A stretch of 64,000 nucleotides of DNA from Lysobacter soli (GCF_003382285.1 NZ_QTJR01000011.1:1-64000); one strand, 5' to 3'. Positions 42,162-52,058 are shown, counted from the stretch's first letter. Notes: a model not told the origin generated them from the sequence alone. Made by a program: numbers and translations.

Positions 42162-43283
42162 TCAGGCGAGCACGCCTTCCTGCGGCTGGCCATCGCGCAC
42201 GAACGGGAACTTCACGACGCGAACCGGCACTTCCTTGCCGCGGATGTCGACGCGCACGTTGCCTGCCGTGCCCAGCGCGATCTTGCCCGCGGGCACGCGG
42301 GCGAACGCGATCGCCTTGCCGAGCGTCGGCGAGAAGGTGCCCGAGAGGATTTCGCCATCGCCGTGTTCGGTGATCACCTTCTGGCCGTGGCGCAGCACGC
42401 CCTTCTCGTCCATCACCAGCGCGATCATCTGGCGCGGCGCACCGGCGGCCTTCTGCGCTTCGAGCACGTCGCGGCCGATGAAGTCCCGCCCTTCGTCGAG
42501 CGCCACCGTCCACGCGAGCGCGGCTTCATACGGCGAGACCGTGTCGTCCATGTCCTGCCCGTAAAGATTCATGCCGGCTTCCAGGCGCAGCGTGTCGCGC
42601 GCGCCCAGGCCCGCCGGCTTCACGCCCGCATCGAGCAGCGCGTTCCAGAACGCGACCGTCTGCGCTTCCGGTACGACGACCTCGAAACCGTCCTCGCCCG
42701 TGTAGCCGGTGCGCGCGACGAACACGTCGATGCCGCCGGTCGTCTTCGCTTCGCCGGCGGCGAACTTGCCGAGCTTGCCGATCGCATCACGGTCTTCCTC
42801 GCGCAGCAGGCCCAGCACCTTCGCGCGGGCGTTCGGGCCCTGCACGGCGATCATGCCGAAGTCGGGGCGTTCGGTGACGGTCACGTCGAAGGCCTTCGCC
42901 TGCTCGGTGATCCACGCCAGGTCCTTCTCGCGCGTGGCGGCGTTGACGACCAGGCGGAAGAAGTCCTCGGCACGGTAATAGATGATGAGGTCGTCGATCA
43001 CGCCGCCCTGCGGGTTGAGCATGCAGGTGTACAGCGCCTTGCCCGGCACCTTGAGCTTGTCGACGGAGTTGGCGACCAGGCGACGCAGGAAGTCGCGCAC
43101 CTTCGCGCCACGCAGGTCCACCACCGTCATGTGGCTCACGTCGAACATGCCGGCGTCGCGACGCACCTGGTGGTGTTCCTCGATCTGCGAGCCGTAGTGG
43201 ATCGGCATGTCCCAGCCACCGAAGTCGACCATCTTGGCGCCGAGGTCGCGGTGGGTCTGGTTGAGGATGGTCTTCTGGGTCAT
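42162..43283 (-). CDS. gcvT: Aminomethyltransferase (glycine cleavage T protein)
   Basis: 373 aa. Transfers the methylene group from the H-protein aminomethyl arm to tetrahydrofolate. Characteristic sequences include [45 protein letters not shown] and [14 protein letters not shown]. No glycine riboswitch signature was found in the short upstream region (43284-43406). Confidence 0.97.
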   Translation of the reverse strand: MTQKTILNQTHRDLGAKMVDFGGWDMPIHYGSQIEEHHQVRRDAGMFDVSHMTVVDLRGAKVRDFLRRLVANSVDKLKVPGKALYTCMLNPQGGVIDDLIIYYRAEDFFRLVVNAATREKDLAWITEQAKAFDVTVTERPDFGMIAVQGPNARAKVLGLLREEDRDAIGKLGKFAAGEAKTTGGIDVFVARTGYTGEDGFEVVVPEAQTVAFWNALLDAGVKPAGLGARDTLRLEAGMNLYGQDMDDTVSPYEAALAWTVALDEGRDFIGRDVLEAQKAAGAPRQMIALVMDEKGVLRHGQKVITEHGDGEILSGTFSPTLGKAIAFARVPAGKIALGTAGNVRVDIRGKEVPVRVVKFPFVRDGQPQEGVLA

Positions 43284-43406
43284 GGCGCTGGAAACCTGTC
43301 TGCGGGAGCGAGCCCGCGATTATCCCAGAACCCGGCGGCGCCGGCTTTCGTGCGGGTTTGCGCTGGCGCCTACGCCGGCGAATGGTCGCCGTCGAAAACG
43401 GTTCCG

Positions 43407-43922
43407 CTACTCGCTCAGGCCTTCGTTGTAGCAGCGCACGCTCGACGGCGTGACACGCAGGAACTTGCCGGTACCGCGATCCAGCCGCATCGCCCAGCGC
43501 ACGGCCGGAAGCATCTCCAGTCCGGACGCGCCGTCGGCACCGGTGTCGATGATCGCGACCACGCCGGTGTCGTCCACGCCGTTGCGCTGGCAGGTGGCGA
43601 TGGCGACGAGCTCGTCGCGACGCAATGCCGGATACGGAACCGAATCGGTGATGCGCCAGCGCGGCTGGTCGCCGACGCGGTCGACGAACTGCGCGGCGAG
43701 CAGCTGGACCGTGCGGTCCTCGTCGTCGTCGAGCGTGGCGATGCTGCGTGCGCACAACTGGTCGATGCCGGTGCCCACGCCCACGCAGCTGCCGGTGTTG
43801 GACCGGAAGCCCTCGGGATACGGCGGCACGACTTTGCCGATCATCATCGGATTGCCGCCCGCCCACGCGCTGCCCGCGACGCACAGCGTCGCGAGCCAGC
43901 ATGCAGCGGACGTTCGCCTCAT
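43407..43922 (-). CDS. Secreted protein of unknown function
   Basis: 171 aa. Signal peptide residues 1-22 (ends SAWAG). Mature part has four cysteines (CVGVG, LCARS, ATCQRN, VRCYN) that may form two disulfides, and an acidic stretch LDDDEDRTVQLL. No known family recognised. The start overlaps the NfeD stop by 4 bp, so it is translated with the SPFH-NfeD operon and may be its periplasmic partner (inference). Confidence 0.78.
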   Translation of the reverse strand: MRRTSAACWLATLCVAGSAWAGGNPMMIGKVVPPYPEGFRSNTGSCVGVGTGIDQLCARSIATLDDDEDRTVQLLAAQFVDRVGDQPRWRITDSVPYPALRRDELVAIATCQRNGVDDTGVVAIIDTGADGASGLEMLPAVRWAMRLDRGTGKFLRVTPSSVRCYNEGLSE

Positions 43923-44359
43923 ACGGCCGGCTCGACCAGCAGGCTCATGCCGCGACTGGAGACGATGCGCACTACCGTGCCGGCGGGAAGCTCGGGGCCG
44001 GTGACGTCCCAGAACGCGTCGGCGATCTGCACGCGACCGTGTCCGTTGACGATCGCGCGCTCCAGCGGCACGACCTGCCCGACCAGCGCTTCGGTGCGGC
44101 GGTTGAGCGTGGGCTTGTCGCTGCGCGGTTCGCGGCCGCGGAACCAGCTGCGGTACACCTGGATCGACACGAAGCTGAGCACGACGAATGCCGCCACTTG
44201 CGCGAGCACCGGCACGTTCGGGACCAGCAGCACGATGGCGAATACCGCGGCCGCCGCGAAGCCGAGCCACAGCATGAAGGCGCCCGGCGCCATCGCCTCG
44301 GCGGCGAACAGCAGCAGCGCCACCACCGCCCAGGTCACCGTTTCGGTGTTCCACTGCAT
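43919..44359 (-). CDS. NfeD-like membrane protein
   Basis: 146 aa. Membrane segments in residues 8-70 (WAVVALLLFAAEAMAPGAFMLWLGFAAAAVFAIVLL, AQVAAFVVLSFVSIQVY), then a soluble OB-fold (EALVGQVVPLERAIVNGHGRVQIADAFWDVTG). This short NfeD type is the usual partner of stomatin/SPFH proteins. It starts 3 bp after the SPFH gene ends, so the two are one operon, with a possible role in membrane microdomain organisation and quality control. Confidence 0.9.
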   Translation of the reverse strand: MQWNTETVTWAVVALLLFAAEAMAPGAFMLWLGFAAAAVFAIVLLVPNVPVLAQVAAFVVLSFVSIQVYRSWFRGREPRSDKPTLNRRTEALVGQVVPLERAIVNGHGRVQIADAFWDVTGPELPAGTVVRIVSSRGMSLLVEPAV

Positions 44360-44362
44360 GGG

Positions 44363-45340
44363 TCAGCCTCCCGGGCGCGGCGACGGCGGTGGCGTGCGCG
44401 TGGTCGAGGCCTGCGCGGCGAGCGCGTCGCTGCCCAGCGCGTTCTTCGCCAGTTCGGCGATGCCGGCGAGTGAGCCGATCACGCCGGTGGCTTCCATCGG
44501 CATCATCACGAACTTCTGGTTCGGCGCCTCGGCCAGCGCCTTGAACGCCTCGATGTACTTCTGCGCCACGAAATAGTTGATGGCGTTGACGTTGCCGCCG
44601 GCGATGGCGTCGGACACCAGCTGCGTCGCCTTGGCTTCGGCTTCGGCCAGGCGCTCGCGCGCCTCGGCTTCGCGGAAGGCGGCTTCGCGCTTGCCTTCGG
44701 CTTCCAGGATCGCCGCCTGCTTGTCGCCTTCGGCGCGCAGGATTTCCGACTGCCGGTGACCCTCGGCTTCCAGGATGTTGGCGCGCTTCTCGCGCTCGGC
44801 CTTCATCTGGCGCGCCATCGAATCGACCAGGTCGCGCGGCGGCTGGATGTCCTTGAGCTCGATGCGGTTGACCTTCAGGCCCCACGGGTGCGTGGCCTGG
44901 TCCACCGCGACGAGCACCTTCGCGTTGATCTCGTCGCGCTTGGACAGCGATTCGTCCAGGTCGAGCGAGCCGATCGCGGTGCGGATGTTGGTCATCACCA
45001 GGTTGAGGATGGCGACCTCGAGCTGCGCGACCTCGTAGGCGGCCTTGGCGGCGTCGAGCACCTGGAAGTAGACGATGCCGTCCACCTTCACCACGGCGTT
45101 GTCCTTGGTGATGACGTCCTGGCTGGGGACCTCCATCACCTGCTCCATCATGTTGATCTTGCGGCCCACGCCGTAGACGATCGGGATCAGGAAATGCAGG
45201 CCCGGGTCCATGGTGTGGGTGTAGCGGCCGAACCGCTCCACCGTCCATTCATAACCCTGCGGCACCATCCGCACGGCCTTCAGCACCAGGATGACGCCCG
45301 CGAACAGCAGGACGACGCTCAGCACCGCACTCAGTCCCAT
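44363..45340 (-). CDS. SPFH/band 7 stomatin-like protein (QmcA type)
   Basis: 325 aa. N-terminal membrane anchor (LSAVLSVVLLFAGVILVL), band 7 domain with VPQGYEWTVERFGRYTHTMDPGLHFLIP and PSQDVITKDNAVVKVDGIVYFQV, and a long Glu/Ala/Arg coiled coil (about residues 190-255). C-terminal Pro-rich tail. Such proteins oligomerise and regulate membrane proteases. The ATG has GGAGGGGAT in front. Divergent from the ECF sigma operon. Confidence 0.93.
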   Translation of the reverse strand: MGLSAVLSVVLLFAGVILVLKAVRMVPQGYEWTVERFGRYTHTMDPGLHFLIPIVYGVGRKINMMEQVMEVPSQDVITKDNAVVKVDGIVYFQVLDAAKAAYEVAQLEVAILNLVMTNIRTAIGSLDLDESLSKRDEINAKVLVAVDQATHPWGLKVNRIELKDIQPPRDLVDSMARQMKAEREKRANILEAEGHRQSEILRAEGDKQAAILEAEGKREAAFREAEARERLAEAEAKATQLVSDAIAGGNVNAINYFVAQKYIEAFKALAEAPNQKFVMMPMEATGVIGSLAGIAELAKNALGSDALAAQASTTRTPPPSPRPGG

Positions 45341-45446
45341 GATCCCCTCCTTGTTGTCGACCCGAGTATAGGCCGACGGCTGCGACGGTTTCCGCGCCCC
45401 CTGCATCTAGGGGAAGGACGATCCAACAAACGCAGGACGCGAGCCC

Positions 45447-46082
45447 TTGCCCACCAGCGTGCCAACCGCCACCGACGCGCCCCGGAGCAGCTTCGCCATC
45501 GACGTCCCCGAGGCGTTGCTGGCGCGCGTTCGCGCTGGCGAACGGGCGGCATTCGAACAGATCTACCGCCGTTTCGAGCGGCCCGTGTTCAACCTCGCGC
45601 TGCGCATGCTCGGCGGCGCGCACGGGCCCGACGGCGTCGAGGAGGCGGCCGACGTGCTTCAGGAAACCATGCTCAAGGTGTTCAACAAGATCGGCGACTT
45701 CCGCGGCGCGGCGAGCGGCGGCAACGGCGACGGCGCCAGTCCGTTCTGGGGCTGGGTGCGGCAGATCGCCGTGAACGAAACGTTGATGCGCCTGCGCGGC
45801 CAGCGTCGGCACCTGCACGACGTGGCGCTGGAAGACGACGAGTTCGCCGTCGACACCGGCCCGCTGCCCACCGCGGCGGCCGACGCGGCCGCACTGAACC
45901 GCGCCCTCGCCCGCCTGCCCGCCGCCACGCGCAGCGTGCTGTGGCTGTACCACGCCGAGGGCTACACGCACGAGGAAATCGCGTCGCTGATGCAGCGCAC
46001 GGCGAGCTTCTCGAAATCCCAGCTCGCACGCGGCGGTCGCCGCCTGCGTGAACTACTCGAACCGGAGAAGGCCCATGCCTGA
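45447..46082 (+). CDS. ECF RNA polymerase sigma factor
   Basis: 211 aa from a TTG start (MPTSVP) with AGGA upstream; no nearby in-frame ATG gives a full protein. Region 2: AFEQIYRRFERPVFNLALRML with an inserted AHGPDGVEEAADVLQETMLKVF; region 4: LARLPAATRSVLWLYHAEGYTHEEIASLMQRTASFSKSQLARGGRRL. Overlaps the next gene by 8 bp. Together with it and the PDZ gene it forms a three-gene envelope-signalling operon. Confidence 0.9.
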   Translation: MPTSVPTATDAPRSSFAIDVPEALLARVRAGERAAFEQIYRRFERPVFNLALRMLGGAHGPDGVEEAADVLQETMLKVFNKIGDFRGAASGGNGDGASPFWGWVRQIAVNETLMRLRGQRRHLHDVALEDDEFAVDTGPLPTAAADAAALNRALARLPAATRSVLWLYHAEGYTHEEIASLMQRTASFSKSQLARGGRRLRELLEPEKAHA

Positions 46083-46830
46083 CACCGACCGCAACGATTC
46101 GCCCGCCGACTGGAGCGGCGCCTTCGCCTCGCTGCCGATGGAAACGCCGCCGGCCGGCGGATGGCAGCGCATGCAGCGCGCGCTCGACGCGACGCCCGCC
46201 CGCCGGACGCGACGCCAGTGGCCGATGTGGCTCGCCGCGGCCGCGATCGGCGCCGTCGCGCTCGTGCCGGTGCTTCGTCTCGCCGATCGCCAGACTCCGT
46301 CGGAATCGACCGAACTGGCCGCCCGCAAGCGCGCGCCGATCGACACCTCGCGCCCGCCGCTGGCGGCATCGAAGCGTCCGGAAACGCGCGTGGCGGACAC
46401 GACCGAAGCCGCACCGTCCAACGGCGCGAAGCCCGCCGAAAGCGCGCCGCCTGCCTTGAAGCCGGACGACGCGACCCGCGTCGCGACCAAGACGCCGGAC
46501 GACGCCGAGCGCGATGCACGCGCCGCGCAACTTCGCGACCACGTGGCCGCGTTGCAGTCCGAGTCGGCGCAGCTGGAAGCGCTGCTGGCCATCGCGCGCG
46601 ACGACCGCGTCGCCTCGGCGAGCGGCGCGGCGCTCGCGGTCGAGTTCGATCGCCGCATCGGCCGCATCGACGCCTCGCTCTCGCAGCCGGGCCTGGACGA
46701 CGTCGATCGCGCGGCGCTGTGGCAGGCGCGCGTGTCGACGATGCGCGAACTGGCCGGCATCGAAACCACCCAGCGCTGGCTGCAGTCCAGCGGCGAACGC
46801 TACGACGGCGCGCTCGTGAGCGTCGACTGA
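46075..46830 (+). CDS. Putative anti-sigma factor, single-pass membrane protein
   Basis: 251 aa. Cytoplasmic part of about 47 residues, one membrane segment (WPMWLAAAAIGAVALVPVL), then a periplasmic Pro/Ala/Lys-rich linker and a helical, probably coiled domain (LRDHVAALQSESAQLEALLAIARDD). No zinc motif. Assigned as anti-sigma from topology and overlap with the sigma gene. Confidence 0.72.
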   Translation: MPDTDRNDSPADWSGAFASLPMETPPAGGWQRMQRALDATPARRTRRQWPMWLAAAAIGAVALVPVLRLADRQTPSESTELAARKRAPIDTSRPPLAASKRPETRVADTTEAAPSNGAKPAESAPPALKPDDATRVATKTPDDAERDARAAQLRDHVAALQSESAQLEALLAIARDDRVASASGAALAVEFDRRIGRIDASLSQPGLDDVDRAALWQARVSTMRELAGIETTQRWLQSSGERYDGALVSVD

Positions 46831-46857
46831 CCCCTTTCACCCGCAGGACCCACGCCC

Positions 46858-48078
46858 ATGATCCGTACCCGCAACACGACGCGCCTGACCGCGACGATCG
46901 CCCTGCTCCTGATGTGCATGGGCGCCGGCGCGCAGACGCCGAAGGCCGATGCCGAGCGCGCGCGCCAGGACGCCGCGAAGGCGCGGCAGGAAGCCGAGCA
47001 CGCCCGACAGGACGCCAGCAAGGCGCGGCAGGATGCCGAACGCACGCGACAGATCGAAGCCGCACGCGCCGACCTCAACCGCGCCGCGCAGCGCTACGCC
47101 GAGCTCACGCGGCGCCACGCGGACTTCGACCGCGCGCAGTTCGAGCGCGAATTCGAAAAGCGCTTCGCACGCCAACCCGTGCTTGGCGTGGTGCTGTCGC
47201 CCGATCCGAAGTCCGGCGTCCGCATCGCAGCCGTGACGCCCGACAGCGCGGCGGCGAAGGCCGGCCTGCGTACCGGCGACGTCCTCACCTCGATCGGCGA
47301 CACACGGCTGGATACCGGCAGTCCGACAGCGCGCCTTGAGAAGGCGCGTTCGCGGCTGCGCCTGCTGGAAACTGGCAAGACGGTGGCGCTGACCTACACG
47401 CGCGACGGACGCACCGCGACCGCGCGCGCCACGCCGATGCTCGGCGACCGCCTGGTGGTCGCGCGCGATGCCGACGGCAACCCGCTCGCACGCTCGATGC
47501 CGATGGTCGCGCCGCAGGTGCGCAACGAACTCATCCGGCTCGATTGCGAAGACGACGACAGCGACTGCCGCCTGCCGCTGCTGTCGGAAGCCTTCCGCTG
47601 GAACGGACTGAACCTGGCGACCGTCGACGCGCAGCTGGGCCGCTACTTCGGCGCCGATCGCGGCGTGCTGGTGCTGAGCACCGGAGCGGACCTGGCAGGC
47701 CTGCAGACAGGCGACGTGATCCAGCGCATCGACGGCAAGCCGGTGAGCTCGCCGCGCGAGGCGATGGCCGCCTTGCGCGACAAGCCGGCCGACAGCCGCG
47801 TCGCGGTGACCTACCTGCGCGATCGCAAGAGTGCGACGACGCAGATCACCGTGCCCAAGACCGCGATGCTGCGCATTCCGCGTCCGCCGATGCCGCCGGC
47901 GCCGCCCGCCGCGCCGAAGGCACCGGGCGCTCCGGCTGTGCCCGCACCGCCTGCCGCTCCGGCCGCACCGCCCGCGCTCCCCAAACCCGCGCAGGTGGTG
48001 ACGCCGCCGGCGCCTCCCGCGCCGCCGAAGGCGCCGGAACCGCCGGACGATCTCGTGAATTACGCGATCTCGCTCTGA
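46858..48078 (+). CDS. Periplasmic protein with coiled coil and two PDZ domains
   Basis: 406 aa. Signal peptide (ends GAGAQ, about residue 25), a heptad-like stretch of repeated RQDAxKARQ units to about residue 85, PDZ1 around 100-190 (QPVLGVVLSP...AAAKAGLRTGDVLTSIG), PDZ2 around 255-340 (GVLVLSTGADLAGLQTGDVIQRIDGKPV), and a Pro/Ala-rich tail. No protease domain. The sigma/anti-sigma context suggests it senses or escorts misfolded envelope proteins, perhaps presenting them to a separate protease (inference). Confidence 0.85.
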   Translation: MIRTRNTTRLTATIALLLMCMGAGAQTPKADAERARQDAAKARQEAEHARQDASKARQDAERTRQIEAARADLNRAAQRYAELTRRHADFDRAQFEREFEKRFARQPVLGVVLSPDPKSGVRIAAVTPDSAAAKAGLRTGDVLTSIGDTRLDTGSPTARLEKARSRLRLLETGKTVALTYTRDGRTATARATPMLGDRLVVARDADGNPLARSMPMVAPQVRNELIRLDCEDDDSDCRLPLLSEAFRWNGLNLATVDAQLGRYFGADRGVLVLSTGADLAGLQTGDVIQRIDGKPVSSPREAMAALRDKPADSRVAVTYLRDRKSATTQITVPKTAMLRIPRPPMPPAPPAAPKAPGAPAVPAPPAAPAAPPALPKPAQVVTPPAPPAPPKAPEPPDDLVNYAISL

Positions 48079-48123
48079 GCGGAACCACAGCAAGACACCA
48101 CACCAATAAGTAGTGAGTAAAAA

Positions 48124-48286
48124 AACCCTCCCCCGTAGCGCGGGAGAGGGTTGGGGTGAGGGAGGGAGCCCGCAAGTTGTTCGGCGTCGATCGCGATTGC
48201 TGTCGGAGAAAGAAGCAGCGATTGGACGATGACGCCGGAGTTCGGAAAGCGTGACGGCTTGGGTCCCGGCCTTCGCCGGGATGACG
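48124..48286. repeat. REP-like elements (family A then family B)
   Basis: A family A hairpin with CCCTCCCCC...GGGAGAGGG and GGTTGGGGTGAGGGA at 48124-48162, then a family B core GGGTCCCGGCCTTCGCCGGG at 48261-48286, in the gap between the PDZ and DUF6607 genes, which converge here. Nothing else is recognised in this 237-bp gap. Confidence 0.7.
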
Positions 48287-48315
48287 ATTCTTGTAGGCGA
48301 GGGCTTACCTCGCGA

Positions 48316-49263
48316 TCACCGCCGCGCCGAGGCCTCCGTCGGCGCGCGCTCGACCCACTTGTCGAACACCGCATCGATCTGGGCATCGCGCACCTTCCTG
48401 CCCTCTTCCAGCGAGCCGGCCTGTTCGAACAGCGGAATGATCATCGCCATGCCGTCGACCTTCGTCTTCAGATGCACGCCCGGCGGCTGGCCGAGGTAAC
48501 GCTCCCAGCGCGCGCGCACCTTCGCCCAGTACTCCTTCGTCGCCGTCCAGTACGTGTAGGCAGGCTTGAAGTCGACTTCGGTGGTCTTCTGGTAGTCGTT
48601 GAAACCGAACTCACGCGCCAGTTCCACGTGCGTGCCGTCCGGCTTGCGCAGCACCTTGGTGTTGAACTGCTCGTGCGTCCAGCCGTTCGGCGTCAGCGTG
48701 TGGCGGTTGACTGCGCTGATGGCGTTGTAGTCGCTGCGCCTGGTGTACTCGCGACGCGGCAGCGGGCGCCAGCTCGTGTCGCTGGTCCACGTCGGCACGT
48801 CGTTGTCGTAAGTCCACTGGCCCGTGCCGCAGTAGCGCGGCGCGTCGCTGACCTCGTACACGCACTGCGTCCACGCGCCACGCGTGAGTTCGGCCGGAAT
48901 CGCGCGGACCTGCCAGGTCTGGTCGTCGCTGAACTCGAAACGCGTGGCCGCCTCGAACGTCCAGTCCTGCCGCCAGTGTTTGGTCACGTGGCCGCTCTTC
49001 CCGTCCACGAGGATGTGCTGCAGGACGATCTTCGTCGGCGTGTCCTGCACGACGATCACCGTTTCGTTGCCGCCGCTGCGCATCGCCGGATGGCGCTCGT
49101 AACCCGGTTGCAGCAGCACGGTTTCATCGAAAGCGAAATCGACGATGTATTCGCCCTGCATCGCCAGGATCGAATCGTGGTCTCGCGAGGTGTCGGCGAA
49201 CGCGGCTGGTGAAACGGCAGCGGCGAGGAGGCCCAGGTTCAGGGCGAGCGTGCGGATCTTCAT
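48316..49263 (-). CDS. DUF6607 secreted protein
   Basis: 315 aa. Signal peptide ends AAFAD (about residue 24). Conserved-looking Trp/Tyr-rich stretches (WTSDTSWRPLPRREYTRRSDYN, NGWTHEQFNTKVLR) match the DUF6607 family, which often follows TonB-dependent haem receptors; function unknown. The gene starts 41 bp after the receptor stop and so shares the iron-regulated operon. Confidence 0.82.
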   Translation of the reverse strand: MKIRTLALNLGLLAAAVSPAAFADTSRDHDSILAMQGEYIVDFAFDETVLLQPGYERHPAMRSGGNETVIVVQDTPTKIVLQHILVDGKSGHVTKHWRQDWTFEAATRFEFSDDQTWQVRAIPAELTRGAWTQCVYEVSDAPRYCGTGQWTYDNDVPTWTSDTSWRPLPRREYTRRSDYNAISAVNRHTLTPNGWTHEQFNTKVLRKPDGTHVELAREFGFNDYQKTTEVDFKPAYTYWTATKEYWAKVRARWERYLGQPPGVHLKTKVDGMAMIIPLFEQAGSLEEGRKVRDAQIDAVFDKWVERAPTEASARR

Positions 49264-49304
49264 GGCTGGTTCGGCTTGGTTGAAAAGAGGAAAGGAAAGA
49301 CGGC

Positions 49305-51599
49305 TCACCAGCTCACCGCCAGGCTGACGCCGACGTTGCGACCCGAACTGGTGTAGCGGTCCAGCACCGCGCTCGACGCGAGTGTTCCGGACGGCACGTC
49401 CGCGGCGTCCCAGTACTTGCGGTCGGCAAGGTTGAACACGCCCACGTCGAACACCGCGCCCGGCGCGAAATTCCAATGTGCGAGCAGGTCGACGACGCCG
49501 TAGCCCGGCACTTCGAACTGGTTCGCGGCGGGCAGGTCGTCCTTGCGTGCGGCGAAGCGACCGGCGAGTTCGACACCCCACGCGTCGGCGTCGTACGCCA
49601 CGCCAAGCGTGGCGCGCAGCGGATCGATCGACGGCAACGGCTCGTTCGTCGTGCGGTCTTCGCCCTTCGACCACGCGGCGGCGCCGCGAACCGACCAGCC
49701 TGCCAGCGCATCGCTGTACGCGCCCAGGTCCACGCCCGCGCGCACTTCTATGCCATGGATTTCAGCGTCCTCGATGTTCTGCGACTGGAACACGATCAAC
49801 GGCGTCTGCGGCGGCGCGCTCACCTGCACGGACGATTCGATGAAGTCGTCGTAGCGGTTGTAATAACCCGACACCTCGGCGTACACCGCCTCGTTCGAGA
49901 AGCGCAGCCCGAGCTCGACGCCATTGCTCTTCTCCGGCTTCAGATCCGGGTTCGGAATCGCCGTGTAGCCGAACTGCAGGTTGGTGAAGCCAAGGTTGAC
50001 GTCGCTGTAGGGCGGCGCGCGGAAGCCGTGCTGGTATCCGCCGAACAGCGACCAGTCCTGACTGAAATGCCAGACCGCGCCGAGCTTGGGCGACACGCTG
50101 GTCTCGCTCAGCTCCGCCACTTCGACGCCGGGGTTGTCGTCGGTGAAGATCGCGTCGGGCTTGGGTTCGAGCTTGTAGTAATCCACGCGTACCGCCGGGA
50201 TCAGGCGGAACGTGCCGCCGGCGAACGACATCTCGTCCTGCACGAAGAGCGCGGCCTGCGTCGTGTCGCTGACGGGGAAGTCGCGCACCGGGAACGTGTC
50301 GGGCGAAATCACGTTCGTCACGGTGCCGGTCAGCAGGTTGGTCGCGTGGCCGTCGCGCTTCTGCCTGAACTCGGTGCGCGTGAGTTCCACACCGTAGGTG
50401 ATGGCGTGGTCGACCTGGCCGCTCGCGGCCTCCTTGTGCAACACGGCGTCGAAACCGGTGAGGCGCTGGTCGAAGTTGAACTCGCGTTCGCGCAGCACCG
50501 GATTGATGGCAACGCCACTGCGCAGCGTGGCGCGTTCCTCGCGCGTGCGCTGCGTGGTTTCGCTGTCCTGGCGATAGAGCTGCCACTGCAGCGAATCGGC
50601 GAACGCGGCATCCAGCGCATCGACTTCATGCGAGAACGCGATGCGGGCGCGGGGCTGCTTGTCGTCGCCGGTCTGCGAGGCGACGCGCACCGACGGTGGC
50701 GTGCCGGGAATCGTCGAGGTGTCGCCGAGTGCGGTGAGCACGTTGGTATCGACATTGTCCTCGTTGCCTTCGACGGTGAGCTTGAAACGCTGGTTTTCGC
50801 TGGTTTCGAACACCAGCTTCGCCAGCAGGCTGCGGCCGTCGTACTCCTGCGGGTTGGGCGCGGTGCGCGAAGCACCGCTGCTTCGGTTCTCGCCCATGTT
50901 CTCGCGCTCCTGGCCCTGGTGATGCCCGACCGCGACCAGGCCCGACCAGCGCTCGCCGCCGAAGGCCGCCGTCGCGCCGCCGGACAGCCCGTTGTCCTCG
51001 CCGAAGTAGCCGAACTTCAGGCCGAAGTAGGCGTCCTTGCCCTCCCTCAGATAATCCGACGGATCCTTCGTGACGAACGAGACCACGCCGCCCAGCGCGT
51101 CGGAACCGTACAGCGCGCTGCCCGGGCCGCGCACGACTTCGACGGCCTTGAGCGTGTCGAGGTCGACGAAGTTGCGGTTCGCGCTGGAGAAGCTGCCGAT
51201 CGAGAACGCGTCCGGCACCGCGATGCCGTCGGTTTCGATGCGCACGCGGTTGCCGCCGAGGCCGCGGATGCGGATGTCGCCCAGCCCGCCGAAACGCCCC
51301 GAACCGCCCGACACCGTGATGCCCGGTTCGTAGCGGAACAAATCCTTCAGGTCGCGCACGAGGTTGCGGTCCATCTCGTCGCGATCGATCGCCGTAACGA
51401 CGTTCGGCACGTCGTCCAGCGCGCGCTCTGTCAGCGTGGCGGTGACGACGATGCGGTCGAATTCGTTGGCGGCCATCGCGCTGGTGGCGGCGGCAACGAT
51501 CGAGGGATCGCTACCGTCAGGCGCTGCGTCGTCGGCGATCGCGACGGTTGGAATAGCCAGCATCAGGGCAAGGGCCAGGGTGTTGCGTACAGGGTGCAT
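49305..51599 (-). CDS. TonB-dependent haem/haemoglobin-type receptor
   Basis: 764 aa. Signal peptide to about residue 22. Plug with FDRIVVTATLTERALDDVPNVV and VVRGPGSALYGSDALGGVVSFVTKDP; barrel with FGGYQHGFRAPPYSDVNLGF and NPDLKPEKSNGVELGLRF (the FRAP and NPxL boxes of haem receptors), ending GVSLAVSW. The preceding hemP gene and Fur box indicate iron-regulated haem uptake. Specific ligand (haem, haemoglobin or other) cannot be resolved from sequence alone. Confidence 0.9.
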   Translation of the reverse strand: MHPVRNTLALALMLAIPTVAIADDAAPDGSDPSIVAAATSAMAANEFDRIVVTATLTERALDDVPNVVTAIDRDEMDRNLVRDLKDLFRYEPGITVSGGSGRFGGLGDIRIRGLGGNRVRIETDGIAVPDAFSIGSFSSANRNFVDLDTLKAVEVVRGPGSALYGSDALGGVVSFVTKDPSDYLREGKDAYFGLKFGYFGEDNGLSGGATAAFGGERWSGLVAVGHHQGQERENMGENRSSGASRTAPNPQEYDGRSLLAKLVFETSENQRFKLTVEGNEDNVDTNVLTALGDTSTIPGTPPSVRVASQTGDDKQPRARIAFSHEVDALDAAFADSLQWQLYRQDSETTQRTREERATLRSGVAINPVLREREFNFDQRLTGFDAVLHKEAASGQVDHAITYGVELTRTEFRQKRDGHATNLLTGTVTNVISPDTFPVRDFPVSDTTQAALFVQDEMSFAGGTFRLIPAVRVDYYKLEPKPDAIFTDDNPGVEVAELSETSVSPKLGAVWHFSQDWSLFGGYQHGFRAPPYSDVNLGFTNLQFGYTAIPNPDLKPEKSNGVELGLRFSNEAVYAEVSGYYNRYDDFIESSVQVSAPPQTPLIVFQSQNIEDAEIHGIEVRAGVDLGAYSDALAGWSVRGAAAWSKGEDRTTNEPLPSIDPLRATLGVAYDADAWGVELAGRFAARKDDLPAANQFEVPGYGVVDLLAHWNFAPGAVFDVGVFNLADRKYWDAADVPSGTLASSAVLDRYTSSGRNVGVSLAVSW

Positions 51600-51786
51600 G
51601 CGCGGTCTCGGAGTGATTCCGAGGCGGCTGGCAGCCGTTGCCGGCGGGCTTGCTTGCCTTGGGAGAGAGAGTTGGATTGAGAGAGAGGGTTGTGCCGCCG
51701 GGTGCGGCCGTGCGCGGCGTCCTTCCCCAAGGATCGCCGCGCGGTCGTGCATTGCGGCGGCCGCAGGGGCCGCCGTCAGGGAAGGA

Positions 51787-52026
51787 TTACTTGGTGAGGA
51801 TCAGCTTGTCGTTGCGCGTGTGGCGCAGGCGGTAGACCTCGTCGCCGTGGCGGATCAGCACTTCACGGCCACCCCGCAGCAGGTCGTCGCTGTCGAGTAG
51901 GCCCTGGGCGAACGGCGCGCTGGCGGGCATGGCCGAGGCCGACGGGATCGCGGCTACGGACGCGATGGGCGGCGACAGGCGTTGGGTTCGGGGTTTGAGC
52001 TGTAGCAGCGTGGGGCGCGTCGACAT
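51787..52026 (-). CDS. hemP: Hemin uptake protein HemP
   Basis: 79 aa. The C-terminal half reads LLRGGREVLIRHGDEVYRLRHTRNDKLILTK, the HemP signature. HemP is a small protein encoded in many haem uptake operons, in some bacteria acting as a transcriptional co-regulator of the receptor gene. The N-terminal half is a variable Pro/Ala-rich extension. It lies 187 bp before the receptor and just downstream of the Fur box. Confidence 0.9.
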   Translation of the reverse strand: MSTRPTLLQLKPRTQRLSPPIASVAAIPSASAMPASAPFAQGLLDSDDLLRGGREVLIRHGDEVYRLRHTRNDKLILTK

Positions 52027-52058
52027 GGGCGTGGCTCGTTCGAGGGCTCGCCACGGAT

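Noticed and set aside
43284-43406. Possible glycine riboswitch before gcvT
   Set aside because: No glycine aptamer core or paired aptamers were found in the short upstream region.
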